Shown here: positions 1 to 10,686 of the stretch, in pieces
How the letters are laid out: each line of letters opens with the position of its first letter
Numbering within the stretch: position 1 is the first letter of the stretch
Assembly (NCBI GenBank): GCA_029817715.1
Contig: JARUPY010000276.1
Span: 124,001 to 188,000 of the forward strand
DNA: 64,000 bases
Direction of reading: 5' to 3'
Origin: Melastoma dodecandrum
Lineage: Eukaryota > Streptophyta > Magnoliopsida > Myrtales > Melastomataceae
Notes under the pieces: generated by a model
Database searches by the model: none
What the model was told of the DNA's origin: nothing
What the model saw: the letters and a program-made list of their open reading frames with translations, nothing else
Program-made: the position numbers and the translations under genes

Positions 1-2423
1 GTGGGGGGTTCCTCAATTGAAGGTAGCATCGGGTTCAGTGGCCGTTCTAGCGTGTCAAATTGTTGAATCCTTCGTGTGAATAACGCTAGGGCTTCCTGGG
101 TGTCACAATCGGGGTTGGTCTTCTCTCCTTCATCTTCTGAGGTACCTTCATCACCAAGAGGGGAAAACTTGGAAGTGCACCTATCAACAATGTCCATCCG
201 GAAACAATCAGAATTTTCAGAAGGCCATTTAACAGATTTATAAACGTTAAATATGACTTCCTGATCGTTGACACGGATTGTCAACTCTCCCTTCTGCACA
301 TCGATTAATGCACTTCCTGTGGCTAAAAACGGACGACCAAGGATGATAGGAATCTCCTTGTCCTCCTCAAAGTCTAACACCAGAAAGTCAGCCGGAAAAA
401 TAAATTTATCTACTTTGACAAGAACATCCTCAATAATCCCTTTCGGGTACGTAATGGATCTATCGGCTAACTGAAGGGACACAGATGTAGGTCTTAGCTC
501 CCCCAAGCCTAGCTCTTTATACACCGAAAAAGGCATCAGATTTATGCTCGCCCCAAGGTCGCAAAGAGCTTTACCTGAGAATGCTGTTCCAATTGTGCAT
601 GGGATTGTGAAGCTACCTGGGTCCTTTAGCTTCGGTGGTATCTTCTTCTGGAGGATGGCGCTACACTCCTCGGTAAGTTTAACTGTCTCAAAATCGCCCA
701 ACCTCCGTTTCTTCGAGAGTACGTCCTTCATGAACTTGACGTAACTAGGCATCTGCTCCAAAGCTTCTGCAAAAGGGATATTAATGTGTAGCTTTTTAAA
801 TACATCGAGGAACTTACGGAATTGAGCATCCTCGTTTTGCTTTCGGGCTCTCTGTGGGAACGGAAGCTTCGAGATGTCGATTTCCGGTTTCTTTCTCTCT
901 TCCTCCATCTTTTTCTTCCCTTTGTCCTGCGGCAAGTTCAAGTTAGAATGTAAAGGGCTAGTCTGAGATTCCTCACTAGTTTTCTCCACTGGACTGGATC
1001 CACTGCTTTCCTTCTTAGCCTCGGCTTCCTCTGCCTCAAGTGACCGGCCGTTCCTTAGAGTCACGGCTTTGGCTTGCTCCCTTGGATTGATTTCCGTATT
1101 GCTCGGGAGAGTCCCATAGGCTCTCGAATTCACCGCCTGAGCCAGCTGGCTAACCTGGTTCTCCAGGTTCCGAATCGACGCTGCTTGGTTCTTCATCAAA
1201 GCGTCTTGATTCGCCATGTATTTGAGCATCATCTCTTCGAGGCTCGGCTTCTTTTCCGAGACTTCTGCTTGTGCTTGCGGATACTGAGGCGCTGGTGCTG
1301 GTGGTCTCGACATACCAGGCGGAGGTGCCTGTGCTCTCCAAGAAAAGTTCGGGTGATTCCTCCACCCTGGGTTATACGTATTCGAGTACGGGTTGTTGCG
1401 CTGGTTTCCAACAAAGTTGGCTTCCTCCATGCTCATGGTGCACTGATCTGTGAGATGCGCTCCTCCGCAAATCTGACAACCCTGCTGGTTGCTCTGAACC
1501 GAACTAACATTCGCTTCCTCAAATTTCTTAGTGAGAGCGGCTAGTTGTGCTTGAATTGAGGTTAAGGTATCCAATTCAAAGACGCCCTGCGGCTTCCTTC
1601 TGTTCATACGCTCCGAATACTGGTTCGGCAGACAAGTCTTCCTCATCGTCTCAAGGAGCTCCAGTCCTTCCACATAGGACTTCCTCAAGAAGGATCCTCC
1701 GGATGCCAAATTTACATCCTTCCTGGACGAGTCCGTGAGTCCATTATAGAGTGCCTCAAGCTGTCTCCATCCAGGCAAATCATGATATGGGCACTGTATC
1801 AGCAGATTTTTGAATCGCTCCCATGCCTCCACGAAAGTTTCATCGCTGTCCTGTCGGAACGTGGTAATCTCGTTCCTCATCTGAGATATCTTCGAGGGCG
1901 GATAATACTGATCCAGGAAGGCCTCCTCCATCTGTGCCCAAGTCGATATTGAATTCACTGGGAGTGAATTGAACCACGCCCAGGCCTTGTCCTTTAGGGA
2001 GAATGTGAATAGCTTCAGCCTGACTGCATCTTGGGACACTCCGTTCTGCCTGAAAGTGTCGCATACACTGAGAAACTTACTCAGATGCTCGTGCGGATCC
2101 TCCATCGGTGTTCCTCTGAACTGGACTGTATTCTGAATCATCTGCATCACCGATGTCTTGATCTCGTAATCACGAGCTGCAATGGGCGGTTGTGCTATGC
2201 ATGACCGGTGAGCGTAAGTTCTGGCCGATGTGAAGTCCATCATCGGCCTGTTATCAACATCTGGCCTCCCTCCACGCTCTTGTATCGGGACTAGGTTTTC
2301 GGCGATCTGATTTCTGTTGTCCTCGTCGGCCATAGCTACTCGTTGTGCTCTCAACCTTTGCCGAAAGGTGCACTCGATTTCTGGGTCCAATGGAGTCAAA
2401 TTAGCTCCTTGACTCCGTAGCAT
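1..2423 (-). CDS. Athila/Tat-type gypsy gag-protease polyprotein (partial, runs off left edge)
   Basis: An uninterrupted minus-strand frame of about 807 codons runs from an ATG at 2423 to the window edge with no stop. The order is a gag matrix/capsid region rich in Trp and Phe (residues about 90-250), a CCHC-like zinc knuckle reading CQICGGAHLTDQC (about residue 345), a Gln/Pro-rich linker, and a retropepsin domain whose active-site motif is CDLGASINLMP (about residue 625). The D-L-G-A form is usual for Athila/Tat elements. The start lies just downstream of the primer-binding site and LTR, as expected for the first gene of an LTR element. Reverse transcriptase and integrase would lie left of the window. 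The intact frame suggests a fairly recent insertion. The product would form the particle and process it. Confidence 0.88.
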   Translation of the reverse strand, partial: MLRSQGANLTPLDPEIECTFRQRLRAQRVAMADEDNRNQIAENLVPIQERGGRPDVDNRPMMDFTSARTYAHRSCIAQPPIAARDYEIKTSVMQMIQNTVQFRGTPMEDPHEHLSKFLSVCDTFRQNGVSQDAVRLKLFTFSLKDKAWAWFNSLPVNSISTWAQMEEAFLDQYYPPSKISQMRNEITTFRQDSDETFVEAWERFKNLLIQCPYHDLPGWRQLEALYNGLTDSSRKDVNLASGGSFLRKSYVEGLELLETMRKTCLPNQYSERMNRRKPQGVFELDTLTSIQAQLAALTKKFEEANVSSVQSNQQGCQICGGAHLTDQCTMSMEEANFVGNQRNNPYSNTYNPGWRNHPNFSWRAQAPPPGMSRPPAPAPQYPQAQAEVSEKKPSLEEMMLKYMANQDALMKNQAASIRNLENQVSQLAQAVNSRAYGTLPSNTEINPREQAKAVTLRNGRSLEAEEAEAKKESSGSSPVEKTSEESQTSPLHSNLNLPQDKGKKKMEEERKKPEIDISKLPFPQRARKQNEDAQFRKFLDVFKKLHINIPFAEALEQMPSYVKFMKDVLSKKRRLGDFETVKLTEECSAILQKKIPPKLKDPGSFTIPCTIGTAFSGKALCDLGASINLMPFSVYKELGLGELRPTSVSLQLADRSITYPKGIIEDVLVKVDKFIFPADFLVLDFEEDKEIPIILGRPFLATGSALIDVQKGELTIRVNDQEVIFNVYKSVKWPSENSDCFRMDIVDRCTSKFSPLGDEGTSEDEGEKTNPDCDTQEALALFTRRIQQFDTLERPLNPMLPSIEEPP

Positions 2424-2512
2424 AAACTGAAATATATAAAGAGAAAAACAAAAACTTGAACGTCAAGCAGTTATCGAAAATAGAGGTAAAAGACAACTAA
2501 AAGAAAACTGAA

Positions 2513-2530
2513 TCCCCGGCAGCGGCGCCA
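2513..2530 (-). other. Primer-binding site, tRNA-Asp type
   Basis: On the minus strand these 18 bases read TGGCGCCGCTGCCGGGGA. This is the form used by Athila/Tat elements and is complementary to the 3' end of tRNA-Asp. It lies five bases inside the LTR end at 2536 and upstream of the gag start, which fixes the element's orientation. Confidence 0.85.
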
Positions 2531-3410
2531 AAATTTGATGCGCGTCGTTAACGCAACAAAAATAAATCCTCGTTCACACAAACTAAGCAGTAAGGGCAAG
2601 CAAGGGTCGATCCCACAGAGAATCAGTATCAATTAGGTCTTGTAACGTCAAATTCGATAACCAAATTCAAGGTCAAGTGAACAAATTAATTGATGAGAAA
2701 TTAAACTAACAGCAAAGTGAATCGAATTACCAATAAGAATGAAAGATCTAGGACTACCGATTTCCCCTCATGACTTATGCTCCCATATCCCCTCTTCTTA
2801 TTACTATTCAATTTCAACGGCTGTTAACTGTAGGCCGCTAATCTCTCCCCATAACCCTCTCGGATATCCGGGAACGTACCCCCATGTATCAAATTCTCTA
2901 CTCTATGTCTAGGCAAAGAACTAGTGGAGGCCCTTTACGATTTAACCCTACTTTGATTACCCAAGGTGCACGGTATTTCTACTCTCACACTAAAACCCGG
3001 TCTCTCGACTCGAAGGTTCCTTAGGTTATCTTAATCCCGATCTGACCCAGACTACCCTCTCGAGTCTCCCTAGGTGATCGAATCAATATCAACAGTTGAT
3101 CAGGCTGCTAATACGCATTAAACACGGGATTGGATAAACAACCGATGGAAATTCAAATCATAATAAAGAAAAGTTCAACAATTACAAAAGAACACGAGGT
3201 TCCATCGTCGTCCTAGAACAAAGAAATTAGTTCATAGCGATGCAACACGAAAGCCAAATCAAAGATGAAAGCATAATTGAAATCTAAAAGCAAAAGGAAA
3301 AGGATTTGCAATTCTCCGCCGGCACCAATCTCCTGTCACGAGCTTTTCGCCGTCAAAGAAAAACCAATTCCCACCACCTCTCTCTAACCCTAGTAAACCT
3401 TAAGTTTGAG

Positions 3411-3418
3411 TATTTATA
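3411..3418 (-). promoter_or_regulatory. TATA box in the Athila-type LTR
   Basis: TATAAATA on the minus strand, upstream of the LTR's inner part. It is a plausible core promoter for the genomic transcript of the element. Confidence 0.5.
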
Positions 3419-3498
3419 CTAGGGAATAATCTAAAGGACCTAAATAGAAATAAAGAGAAAATCTAAGAATTCGGAGGGGAGGAAATCTTCTGGTTCTC

Positions 3499-3655
3499 CG
3501 CAGCTGCGAGAAAATCTTCCGCAGCTGCGAAAGTCTCTGAGGTTGCTCCCTTTGGCTTCTCCGCAGCTGCGAGGAAATCTTCCGCAGCTGCGAAAGTCTC
3601 TGTGGTTGCGAACTTCCTCTTGCCCGCAGCTGCGTCGAGACTCTCCGCAGCTGCG
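3499..3655. repeat. Six phased CGCAGCTGCG palindromes in the LTR (63-bp period)
   Basis: The 10-bp palindrome CGCAGCTGCG starts at 3499, 3520, 3562, 3583, 3625 and 3646, giving spacings of 21, 42, 21, 42 and 21. It is a 63-bp tandem repeat with two palindromes per unit. It lies just upstream (in element orientation) of the TATA box at 3411-3418. Confidence 0.9.
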
Positions 3656-4411
3656 AAGGTCTCTGTGGTTGCACTCCTCGCTTCCTTCTCACAACTATTC
3701 CTTCCTCTCTTCGTTGTTCCTCATTTCATCTTCAATTCCCTACACGAACAATAACGAACGTGAGGTAACACAATTCAGCTTGAAACAACCAATCTAAACA
3801 CTTAAAACGACGGAACTAACTCAAATCAAGGCACAAATGTGATCATATAACTCTACTTTCGTAGAGTTATCAACACTACTCGACGGTATATAATGACCAC
3901 GCTTCCTTCCTCTGCGTCAATTAGTTTCCAGACAGTGAGGGTTGTTTTCCCCATTCTGTTAGCCTTCCTCTTATTCTTCTTTTTGCTTCCTTTAATTGCA
4001 GCCCCTTCCATCTTCGAGCTTGCTTCCATTGGGCCGACTGCGGCCCCTTCACCTCTGGCCTTTGCTATTACCTTCATCTGGTCTACGATTGACTCTGCTT
4101 GCTTCCTTTCTTACGTGTCCCCTTCTCCGGACAACTTACTCCTCTCCATGTGCAGAAGTGTTACTTCACGTAACACAACCCCTATCCGATCAATCATTCT
4201 GGATGAGAGGCAAAGATCTCACCTTTCCCAAAGGTATTAATCGAACTCTTCTAACGGCGCCGACCCCTTTTCTTCCTTCCCTTTCTTTGTCTCATCTTGA
4301 GTAGCCGGTGGATGAATTCGTCCGCTTTGAATGATTGTGATCATTGTTAGGCGGGGGAGGTGTGTCGCTGTTGTTGAAGTCTGTTTCGTTTTCTCAGCCG
4401 GAGATGGTTGT

Positions 4412-4508
4412 GATATTTGGAGGATTAATAGTAATAATCGTGGTGGGTTGCGGTACTTGTTGGAAGTTTTTTGCATTTTCGATCATTACTATTAATCCTC
4501 CACATATC
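4412..4508. repeat. 29-bp inverted repeat (27/29 paired) around a 39-bp loop
   Basis: The arms 4412-4440 and 4480-4508 are inverted copies with two mismatches; the core TGGAGGATTAATAGTAAT pairs perfectly. A transcript of either strand would fold into a long hairpin of small-RNA-precursor size. Nothing else in the sequence says what it is. It lies in the upstream flank of the genes that follow. Confidence 0.75.
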
Positions 4509-5320
4509 AGGTTGTTCTCGTCGCCATTATGATGCTTGGATTCATCATATGCGTGAATGGATCGTGAATCCTGTTTTGGTGGCTTTGTGGTTGAATTTCT
4601 GGGTATTCTGATTGTGATCCTTTTGGCAATTTTTTTTGTTCGGTTTGATTTATTCTGGAAAATTGAAGTCTGGTTTGTGGGTTCAATCATTTTGCAACCA
4701 GTAGTGTGAATGATTGGCAAAACCAGGTGGAGCACGGAATTGGTTGAATGTCACTGTTGGAATGCTTGACGAATCCTTTGCTTGTTATGATTGGTGAAGC
4801 CCGTTGGAAGGTGTGGGGTGGGGGCAGTGCCATCACGTACTGATTAGCAGTGGACCTGGATGAGATGAATGATCTGATTTCTAGGGAGTTTTCTTTGTTG
4901 TTGGTGAAATTTGCCTCTCATGCTCTAATCTTATAACACCAGGAAAACCAAATTTCAAAACCTTGATTTGTTAGTAATTCTGTCAGTTGTGTTCAATCTA
5001 ATCAACCATTTATACATCGGAGGTGCTCTTTGAGTTTTGTGCTTTCATGAAAGTTGATCGGTTAAACTTAAATGGAGTGTAATGATTTCTCATTCAGACT
5101 AGTTTTATGGTTTGAAAGGGTGAAGATGCTGGCAGGGCATAGTCAATATTTGGATGCTTCTACGTTTCTATGTCAGTTTGCAGTGTAGTACGGATCCGAG
5201 AGGTGTTAATATCCCATCTGATTGTTTTATGAGATCAAAGCTTCATTTGAAATCTCATTATGCACTTGTGGGACATGAACTGTTAGCCTACGGCTTTGCA
5301 GCTATGGTCCCTGGCGAGCA

Positions 5321-5822
5321 TTGCATATAAAGGACTTTTTATTCTATGATGTTTTTTCTGTTAAAAGAACAGCTACTTATGAAGAGATTTGTGCCATATA
5401 CAATATCCTTGGTTATCATCCTGACAAATTGCTAGTTTCTGAAGCTGGAGATGCCGACCAAAGTTTAGGCTGTATATTTCTAGCATTCAAAAAACTTGGA
5501 AAGTTTTAAGCAATGCTGAATCACGCCATTGATATGATAATTAGTTGAGGGCTTCAAGGGAGGAATTATTTGTAGCAGAAGATGTCCAATTTGGAAGATG
5601 ATGGTTGATACTTTAGGAGGGATCTTGCAGTTTCCCTATCTTTGCTGCTGCAGTGATCAATATTGCATTGATTCACAAGATCTGGGAGGAAATGGGTTCT
5701 ACACTTGTAAGAAATAGATGTGAGATATATATACAGATGTGCAATGATTTGTTGGCGTCATTTCCTCGTGGTTCTTGCTCCTTAATAGTTTGTTTGATGG
5801 TGAAACTGGGATGAGTAATTAT
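5321..5822 (+). pseudogene. DPH4-like J-domain protein, decayed copy
   Basis: The first 62 codons carry a J-domain signature: a YDV-SV start, ATYEEI, then YHPDKL with the HPD tripeptide that contacts Hsp70. The frame then breaks. Further family-like sequence follows in other frames: a segment like SNAESRAI, a segment like LEDM, and a Cys-rich stretch near 5645-5700 resembling the CSL zinc finger of DPH4 ending in DSQDLGGNG. DPH4 proteins (about 170-180 residues) take part in diphthamide synthesis on elongation factor 2. At least two frameshifts and several stops separate the pieces, and no intron borders are needed to join them, so a processed copy is possible. It lies just upstream of the TPR-like gene. 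Confidence 0.7.
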
Positions 5823-6035
5823 CATTGTTTGATGGTTGTTAAGTGTCTAGAAAATTTTGTTTGATGTGGTTATTCTTAATTGATTGATGGTTAAGATGGT
5901 TCTGAATTGATCATGGTTTATCTTCCAGTTTTGATAGTCTTGGGCAATCCTGCATGAAGAAGACAGAGATCAGGAGAGCTTTAACAGTATCAAGCTTGGA
6001 TCACTGAGATAAAGCCCGTGATTGGCAAATGAACC

Positions 6036-6425
6036 ATGAGTTCTCGGAGACCAGGCATTTACTGGAGTGTATTGGATGATTCCAAGGAATTCTCAACCAC
6101 TCCGGACGAACTTATGGCCGAGATCGACTCTGCCATTGCAGATCTCGAGTATTCTCGTGCCAGCAATATTCTCAAGTCCTCTGCATATATGGGTACAAAG
6201 AGTAGGGACTCTGATGCGATTTTGAGCTCTCGCTATGACATCAGGACGGCAGATGAAGCTTACAAGGCAGGTTGCGCTGCCTTAGCTGCTGGGAAGCTCG
6301 ACGAGGCTCTCCATTCACTAAACACTTCACTCTCTAAATGTCCACCTGACAAGACTTCTGCCGTGGCAAAGCTTCAGTCCCTTATTTCGCTCACTTCTCA
6401 GCAGCTCCAAAAATCCACCAAATAG
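6036..6425 (+). CDS. Small TPR-like protein, 129 aa
   Basis: A complete frame starts with an ATG in a good context (ACCATGA) and ends with TAG. Residues about 78-128 form a helical pair in which ADEAYKAGCAALAAGKLDEALHS looks like one tetratricopeptide-type helix hairpin, followed by a Ser/Gln-rich helix. There is no signal peptide or membrane segment. Upstream, TATCTTCCAG at about 5926 looks like a splice acceptor, so a 5' leader exon before the start is plausible. A single TPR-like motif usually mediates protein contacts. I do not recognise the family and give no function. Codon use and the clean frame argue for a real gene. Confidence 0.6.
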   Translation: MSSRRPGIYWSVLDDSKEFSTTPDELMAEIDSAIADLEYSRASNILKSSAYMGTKSRDSDAILSSRYDIRTADEAYKAGCAALAAGKLDEALHSLNTSLSKCPPDKTSAVAKLQSLISLTSQQLQKSTK

Positions 6426-6429
6426 TATC

Positions 6430-9400
6430 CGGGAGGAATAGGTATGGGTACTTCCTTAGCATTAGCTGGCACCACCTAGTTTAATCAAAGTGGCCCCTAA
6501 ATCCAGGCATCATCTGAATGGTGTAGTCTGTCATCTGGTATCAGGGCGACTTAGTACGCAAATGCAGGTGTCTCTTTCATGGTATATTATGTCTATTCCT
6601 GTTAGTTGGTGCGTGTCAAGATGTGCTTACTATGCTCGGTTATGAAAGTTCATTGCTGAACGAACCGATTAGGTACATCGATTCGCTGGAGTAAAGGGGG
6701 TGAATTTTCATTTTCAGGCAAAACAATCAGCGAGGCGTTTGTGAGCTGATCGGAATCAAGAAGAGAAGATGTAATATAGACTTGAACTTTGACCCGGATG
6801 GACTATTTCAGCACCCGGACCTCCTATGGTGGCAGGGTTCGTTCAGAGAGTTGGAAAACCGATGGTCATGGTTGCCGGAGGAACCAAGGGGGAGGTGATC
6901 TCACAGGAGGACCTGATCCCTGGATTACCGCCAGACTTGGCTTAACTGGGCCCAAGCCCAAAATGGGCCAACATCTTTATGCTTAATTGTCAGATCGATA
7001 TATCGGTAGTCGATAAAAATGTGATATGGCTACTTGTGTTAGAAGAAATATTCCGAAAGTTCGTGTCAAGATGAACGTATAAAAAATCGCGAATGACTAT
7101 GGATTTGTGGAAGTAGTTAAGCGAAGCCGGTCCATGAATTCCGAAGACCACAAAACACTGATTATTCATTTCATCATCTTTGTGCCAAACTTGTCCCCAG
7201 TTTTCAGTCATATTCCCGTTTGTCGTTCTTTTAGTAAGTACTTGCTTTATTGTAAATCATATGTATAGGTAAATCGTTATGTTTGCAAGTGTAAAATTCA
7301 ATTACTCTGAAATTCTTACAGAAACAACAAACAAAAATACTAACTTGTGTTGTACTCAGATACGTGCTACGTTGGTGTTTCTCTGATTTTTGAGAGCGAG
7401 TAATACGGGCACCAAGGTGTTTCTCTGATTTTGGAAAGGTGTGCAGGGTGGAATTGTTGAGGTTATTTTTACTCAAGACGACTCTCGAGTGGGTGTGTTT
7501 TTCAAATGGAAAAATGTATGGGGTGGAATGGTCTCTTTAAATAGTGTAAATGAGTGGGTAGTTTTGAGTATATGACTCGATACCAAAAAGGAAATTACTA
7601 GACTTTTAGTGGATACATATTTACCACCACAGCATATGACTCTACGACCGACGAATACAAATACACTAGTATGATCAAAGAAGTCAGGGATAGACTCGAA
7701 AATTTTTGCATATACAGACAAACCATCGTAAAATAATTCAAGAGAAAGGTATAACTTGAACGATACAATCATCGCACCAACAAGTTAGTACGCTCTAAAC
7801 TGCACTCAAAATCTACTAAATGAAAAAACATGACAAAGGAGGTAGTAACCTACTTCGATAAAGATAAAATCTTTATTTTTTGAAAAATAATAATCAGTCG
7901 TCGTCCTTTCATTCTAATGTTACCGGAGTTTTTATAGGAAGCAGTATAGTTATAACCTAGCGAAAAAATAAAGGTAGTGATTCGAAAAGTGGCCACTAAA
8001 ACAGTCCCTTGTGATCACTTCATCATGCCTCGGAAACGATTATTTCCGGTTCGGAGGAGTCGAAACCAAAGTCCAATTTCAATTTTACTATTCTTTGTGA
8101 TTGAGTAAGAGTTTCTGACTAGTATAGAGTGTCAGTTGACGCTGCTCGACTTATTATTTGCACATGAAAACACTAAACGCTAGAGCGCTCAAAGGAGTGT
8201 AGGAAAATGTACAGTGAAATGTGATTTGATTGCAAGTCAAATAAAATAAAATAAATCCAATAGTAAATAAAGAGCACTACTTTCATTAAGTAGAGATGAA
8301 AAAAATACTAAAGACAAAAAAAGTGCCTTTGTGAGAGCATTAATTGTCCATTTTATCCATACTAAAGTAGCCATAACTGCCAAGGCTTCATGAGGAAAAC
8401 CTTCAGATGACAAAAAAAAACTATCTAAGGTTGTGGATAAATGCTTAAAAATTGTCATGAAACACGGTTGACTGCTCATACCCTGCTGGGGATGCTCCTC
8501 GATTTGAATCTTAGCCTGTTGGAGATGCTCCTCGATTTAGGTATAAGCTCGAGGGAGATGCTCCTCGATTTTGAGTTGTCGAGTATTGGAAGTAGTTATC
8601 GAGTCATTATGATCAAACTCGACTTGTCGGAAGCGCTTTTCGAACTCGAGCGACTTGCCGGAGGTGTTTCTCGAACTCGAGTTGTTTGTCGGAGGTGCTT
8701 CTTGTACTCAGTCGTTATGCTCGACTTACCGAAGGTGCTTCTCGAATTGTGGACAAACGAACTAGACTCACTTGGAAACATTCTCTAACTGGCTTGATTT
8801 CTTATCGATTGAGCAAAAAATTCCTTTGTGTAAACACTTACGCCCGCGGGTCGGACCAAGCCCATCAACTATAAGGCCCAAGGTAGTTAGTTCCTTTAGA
8901 ACGAAGGACAATTGAAATGATATGTGAATGCCGTGCAGTGCATGGTTACACTCCTGGGCTAAGCCTCTAAAAACTAATTGGGAGGGACCATAGTGGTGTT
9001 ATTGCGGGGGTTGGTGAGACAAGTCCCCGACCTCCTGTACGATGTGGTCGGCCGAGAAGGTCTTAAAAATAGTCAAGATTGCTTTGCTTCGAATCTCTCG
9101 TCAGTTTAATCACACCCCTAGAAATAAACGAAAACCATATTTAATACAACTAACGGCTAACTACCAACCGCCGCCCCCTCCCCCAACACCCTTTATTATG
9201 AACACATGCTTGAAAGCTGTGGTATTATTTAGAATGCGTGGCTCAACCCAAGTTAAACGTGAAAGGGAATCATGTTCACCTACCAATTTTATTGCCAAAC
9301 TACGTGTCTTCCCTTGCCTTCACATAAAAAATCCCAGAATCTCCGGGTCGGTCCATACAATAAAAGCATGATCATTATTGTCTGTAAAGAACAAAGTAAG

Positions 9401-9600
9401 CGTTCGAGTCCTCCAGAGGAGGAGGAGGGCCACGAAAAACTTCCATTCGTGGCATAATTACGGACATTCATCCAAACTTATAATCCTATCAGTTATATAC
9501 TTGAGATATAGACTTGCGTAAGTGTAATGCATAGGAACAAGGCTTACGTAAGACCTGGCGTCATGCTTACAAAGACAAGGCCCGAATTTTGTTTATGTTT
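6430..9600. other. Intergenic stretch with only weak signals
   Basis: No gene could be supported. A short frame at about 6820-6955 after an acceptor-like TATTTCAG encodes a protein-like peptide (MVMVAGGTKGEVISQEDL), but I could not connect it to other exons. Apart from the degenerate repeat at 8486-8750 the sequence is AT-rich and unremarkable. Confidence 0.5.
8486..8750. repeat. Degenerate tandem repeat, about 33-bp unit
   Basis: The motif GAGATGCTCCTCGATTT occurs three times between 8486 and 8575. It passes into related units of the form GGAGGTGCTTCTCGAACTCGAG up to about 8750. The plus-strand open frame here is a by-product of the repeat and not a gene. Confidence 0.65.
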
Positions 9601-9619
9601 TGGACATTGATGTGAAGAT

Positions 9620-9630
9620 TTATATAAATA
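9620..9630 (+). promoter_or_regulatory. TATA box of the carboxylesterase gene
   Basis: TTATATAAATA lies 61-71 bases before the ATG at 9691, a normal distance for a short plant leader. The leader also carries an AG-repeat tract (9677-9690). Confidence 0.65.
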
Positions 9631-9690
9631 CCTCCCCTCTTCTGACTATGCATGTATCGTGTTCAATCAGATTGGTAGAGAGAGAGAGAG

Positions 9691-10686
9691 ATGGGTTCAA
9701 TGGTGCCTCCCAACAAGGAAGTCTCCCAGGAGATCGTCCCTTACATCCGCGTCTACGCGGACGGAACCTTCCTCCGCCTCGCCGGCACCGAGGTTGCCCC
9801 TCCTGGCCTTGACCCTGCCACCTCAGCCCTCTCCAAGGACGTCCCTATCTCCCTCCCCTCGTCCAAGATCGAACTCTCCATTCGCATGTATATCCCTTCC
9901 TCTGCCCTCTCTGCCACCCTGCCTCCCAAGCTCCCCCTGATCCTTTACTTCCACGGCGGAGCCTTCATCATTAGCTCCACCGCTGATCCCAAGTACCACA
10001 ACTCCCTCAATGCCATTGTCTCGTGCTCCGAGTCCATTCTCGTGTCGTTAAACTACCGGCGTTGCCCTGAGCACCCTCTCCCTGCCGCCTTTGACGACTC
10101 CTGGACTCTACTTCTCTGGATCCTGAGACAGTCAGAGCCGGAGACCCCTAACCGCGAGCCCTGGCTCGAGCGGCACGCGGACTTTGGGCGTGTATTCCTG
10201 GCAGGTGACAGCGGTGGCGCCAACATGGCCCACCACCTCGCCCTCCGGGTGTCCCGGTCACTCCCCGGGATCTCCTTCCCAGGTATGATCATGATCCACC
10301 CTTACTTCTGGGGGAAGGAGCCAATCGGGAAGGAGAAGGAGAACGACTTTGGGAGACGAATGGTGGACGGGTGGTGGCGGTTCGTGTGTCCCTCTGGCAA
10401 GGGCAACGATGACCCACTTATCAACCCTTTCCCTGAGGGGAAGTGCCCTGAGGGGATGGGGGAGATGCCGGTGAGGAGAATAATCGTTATGGTGGCAGCG
10501 GAGGACATACTGAGGGACCGCGGGAGGCTGTACTACGAGATGCTGACGGAAAAGAGCGGGTGGAAAGGTAAGGGGGAGATGTTCGAGACGGAAGGCGCCG
10601 GGCACGTGTTCCATATCATGGATCACAAGTCCGACAAGGCAAAGGACTTGTTCAAGAGGCTGTCCAGGTTCATCAACGAAACCTAA
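9691..10686 (+). CDS. CXE-type carboxylesterase, alpha/beta-hydrolase fold-3, 331 aa
   Basis: This is an intronless 331-residue protein, the usual length for plant CXE (class I) carboxylesterases related to the gibberellin receptor GID1 and to 2-hydroxyisoflavanone dehydratase. Visible are the oxyanion-hole motif YFHGGAF (His88-Gly89-Gly90), the nucleophile elbow GDSGGAN with Ser174, the acid at Asp272 in AAEDILRDRG, and the base at His305 in EGAGHVFHI. The triad is complete, so it should be an active serine esterase on small acyl or aryl esters. No signal peptide is seen, so it is probably cytosolic. The substrate cannot be told. The gene converges on the RPN11 gene, whose stop lies 585 bases beyond its own. 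Confidence 0.95.
   Translation: MGSMVPPNKEVSQEIVPYIRVYADGTFLRLAGTEVAPPGLDPATSALSKDVPISLPSSKIELSIRMYIPSSALSATLPPKLPLILYFHGGAFIISSTADPKYHNSLNAIVSCSESILVSLNYRRCPEHPLPAAFDDSWTLLLWILRQSEPETPNREPWLERHADFGRVFLAGDSGGANMAHHLALRVSRSLPGISFPGMIMIHPYFWGKEPIGKEKENDFGRRMVDGWWRFVCPSGKGNDDPLINPFPEGKCPEGMGEMPVRRIIVMVAAEDILRDRGRLYYEMLTEKSGWKGKGEMFETEGAGHVFHIMDHKSDKAKDLFKRLSRFINET

Larger units (their letters stand above)
2536..3872 (-). mobile_element. 5' LTR of the Athila/Tat-type element (1337 bp)
   Basis: The LTR runs on the minus strand from TGATAACTCT at 3872 to a CA end at 2536, next to the primer-binding site. The TGATAACTCTAC start is characteristic of this lineage. Just inside the outer edge is a hairpin, AACTCTAC-TTTC-GTAGAGTT (3849-3868). 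The middle carries a phased palindrome array (3499-3655), and a TATA box lies at 3411-3418. The second LTR is off-window, so no target duplication can be checked. The outer boundary rests on the terminal dinucleotide alone. Confidence 0.8.

Noticed and set aside
1074..1544. 156-codon plus-strand frame
   Set aside because: It is the antisense of the gag-protease frame and has no family resemblance.
6789..6986. Peptide-coding exon after TATTTCAG
   Set aside because: No partner exons or recognisable family; the long frame there starts without an ATG in the convincing phase.
8441..8788. 115-codon frame with repeated MLLD motifs
   Set aside because: Product of a degenerate tandem repeat, not conserved coding.
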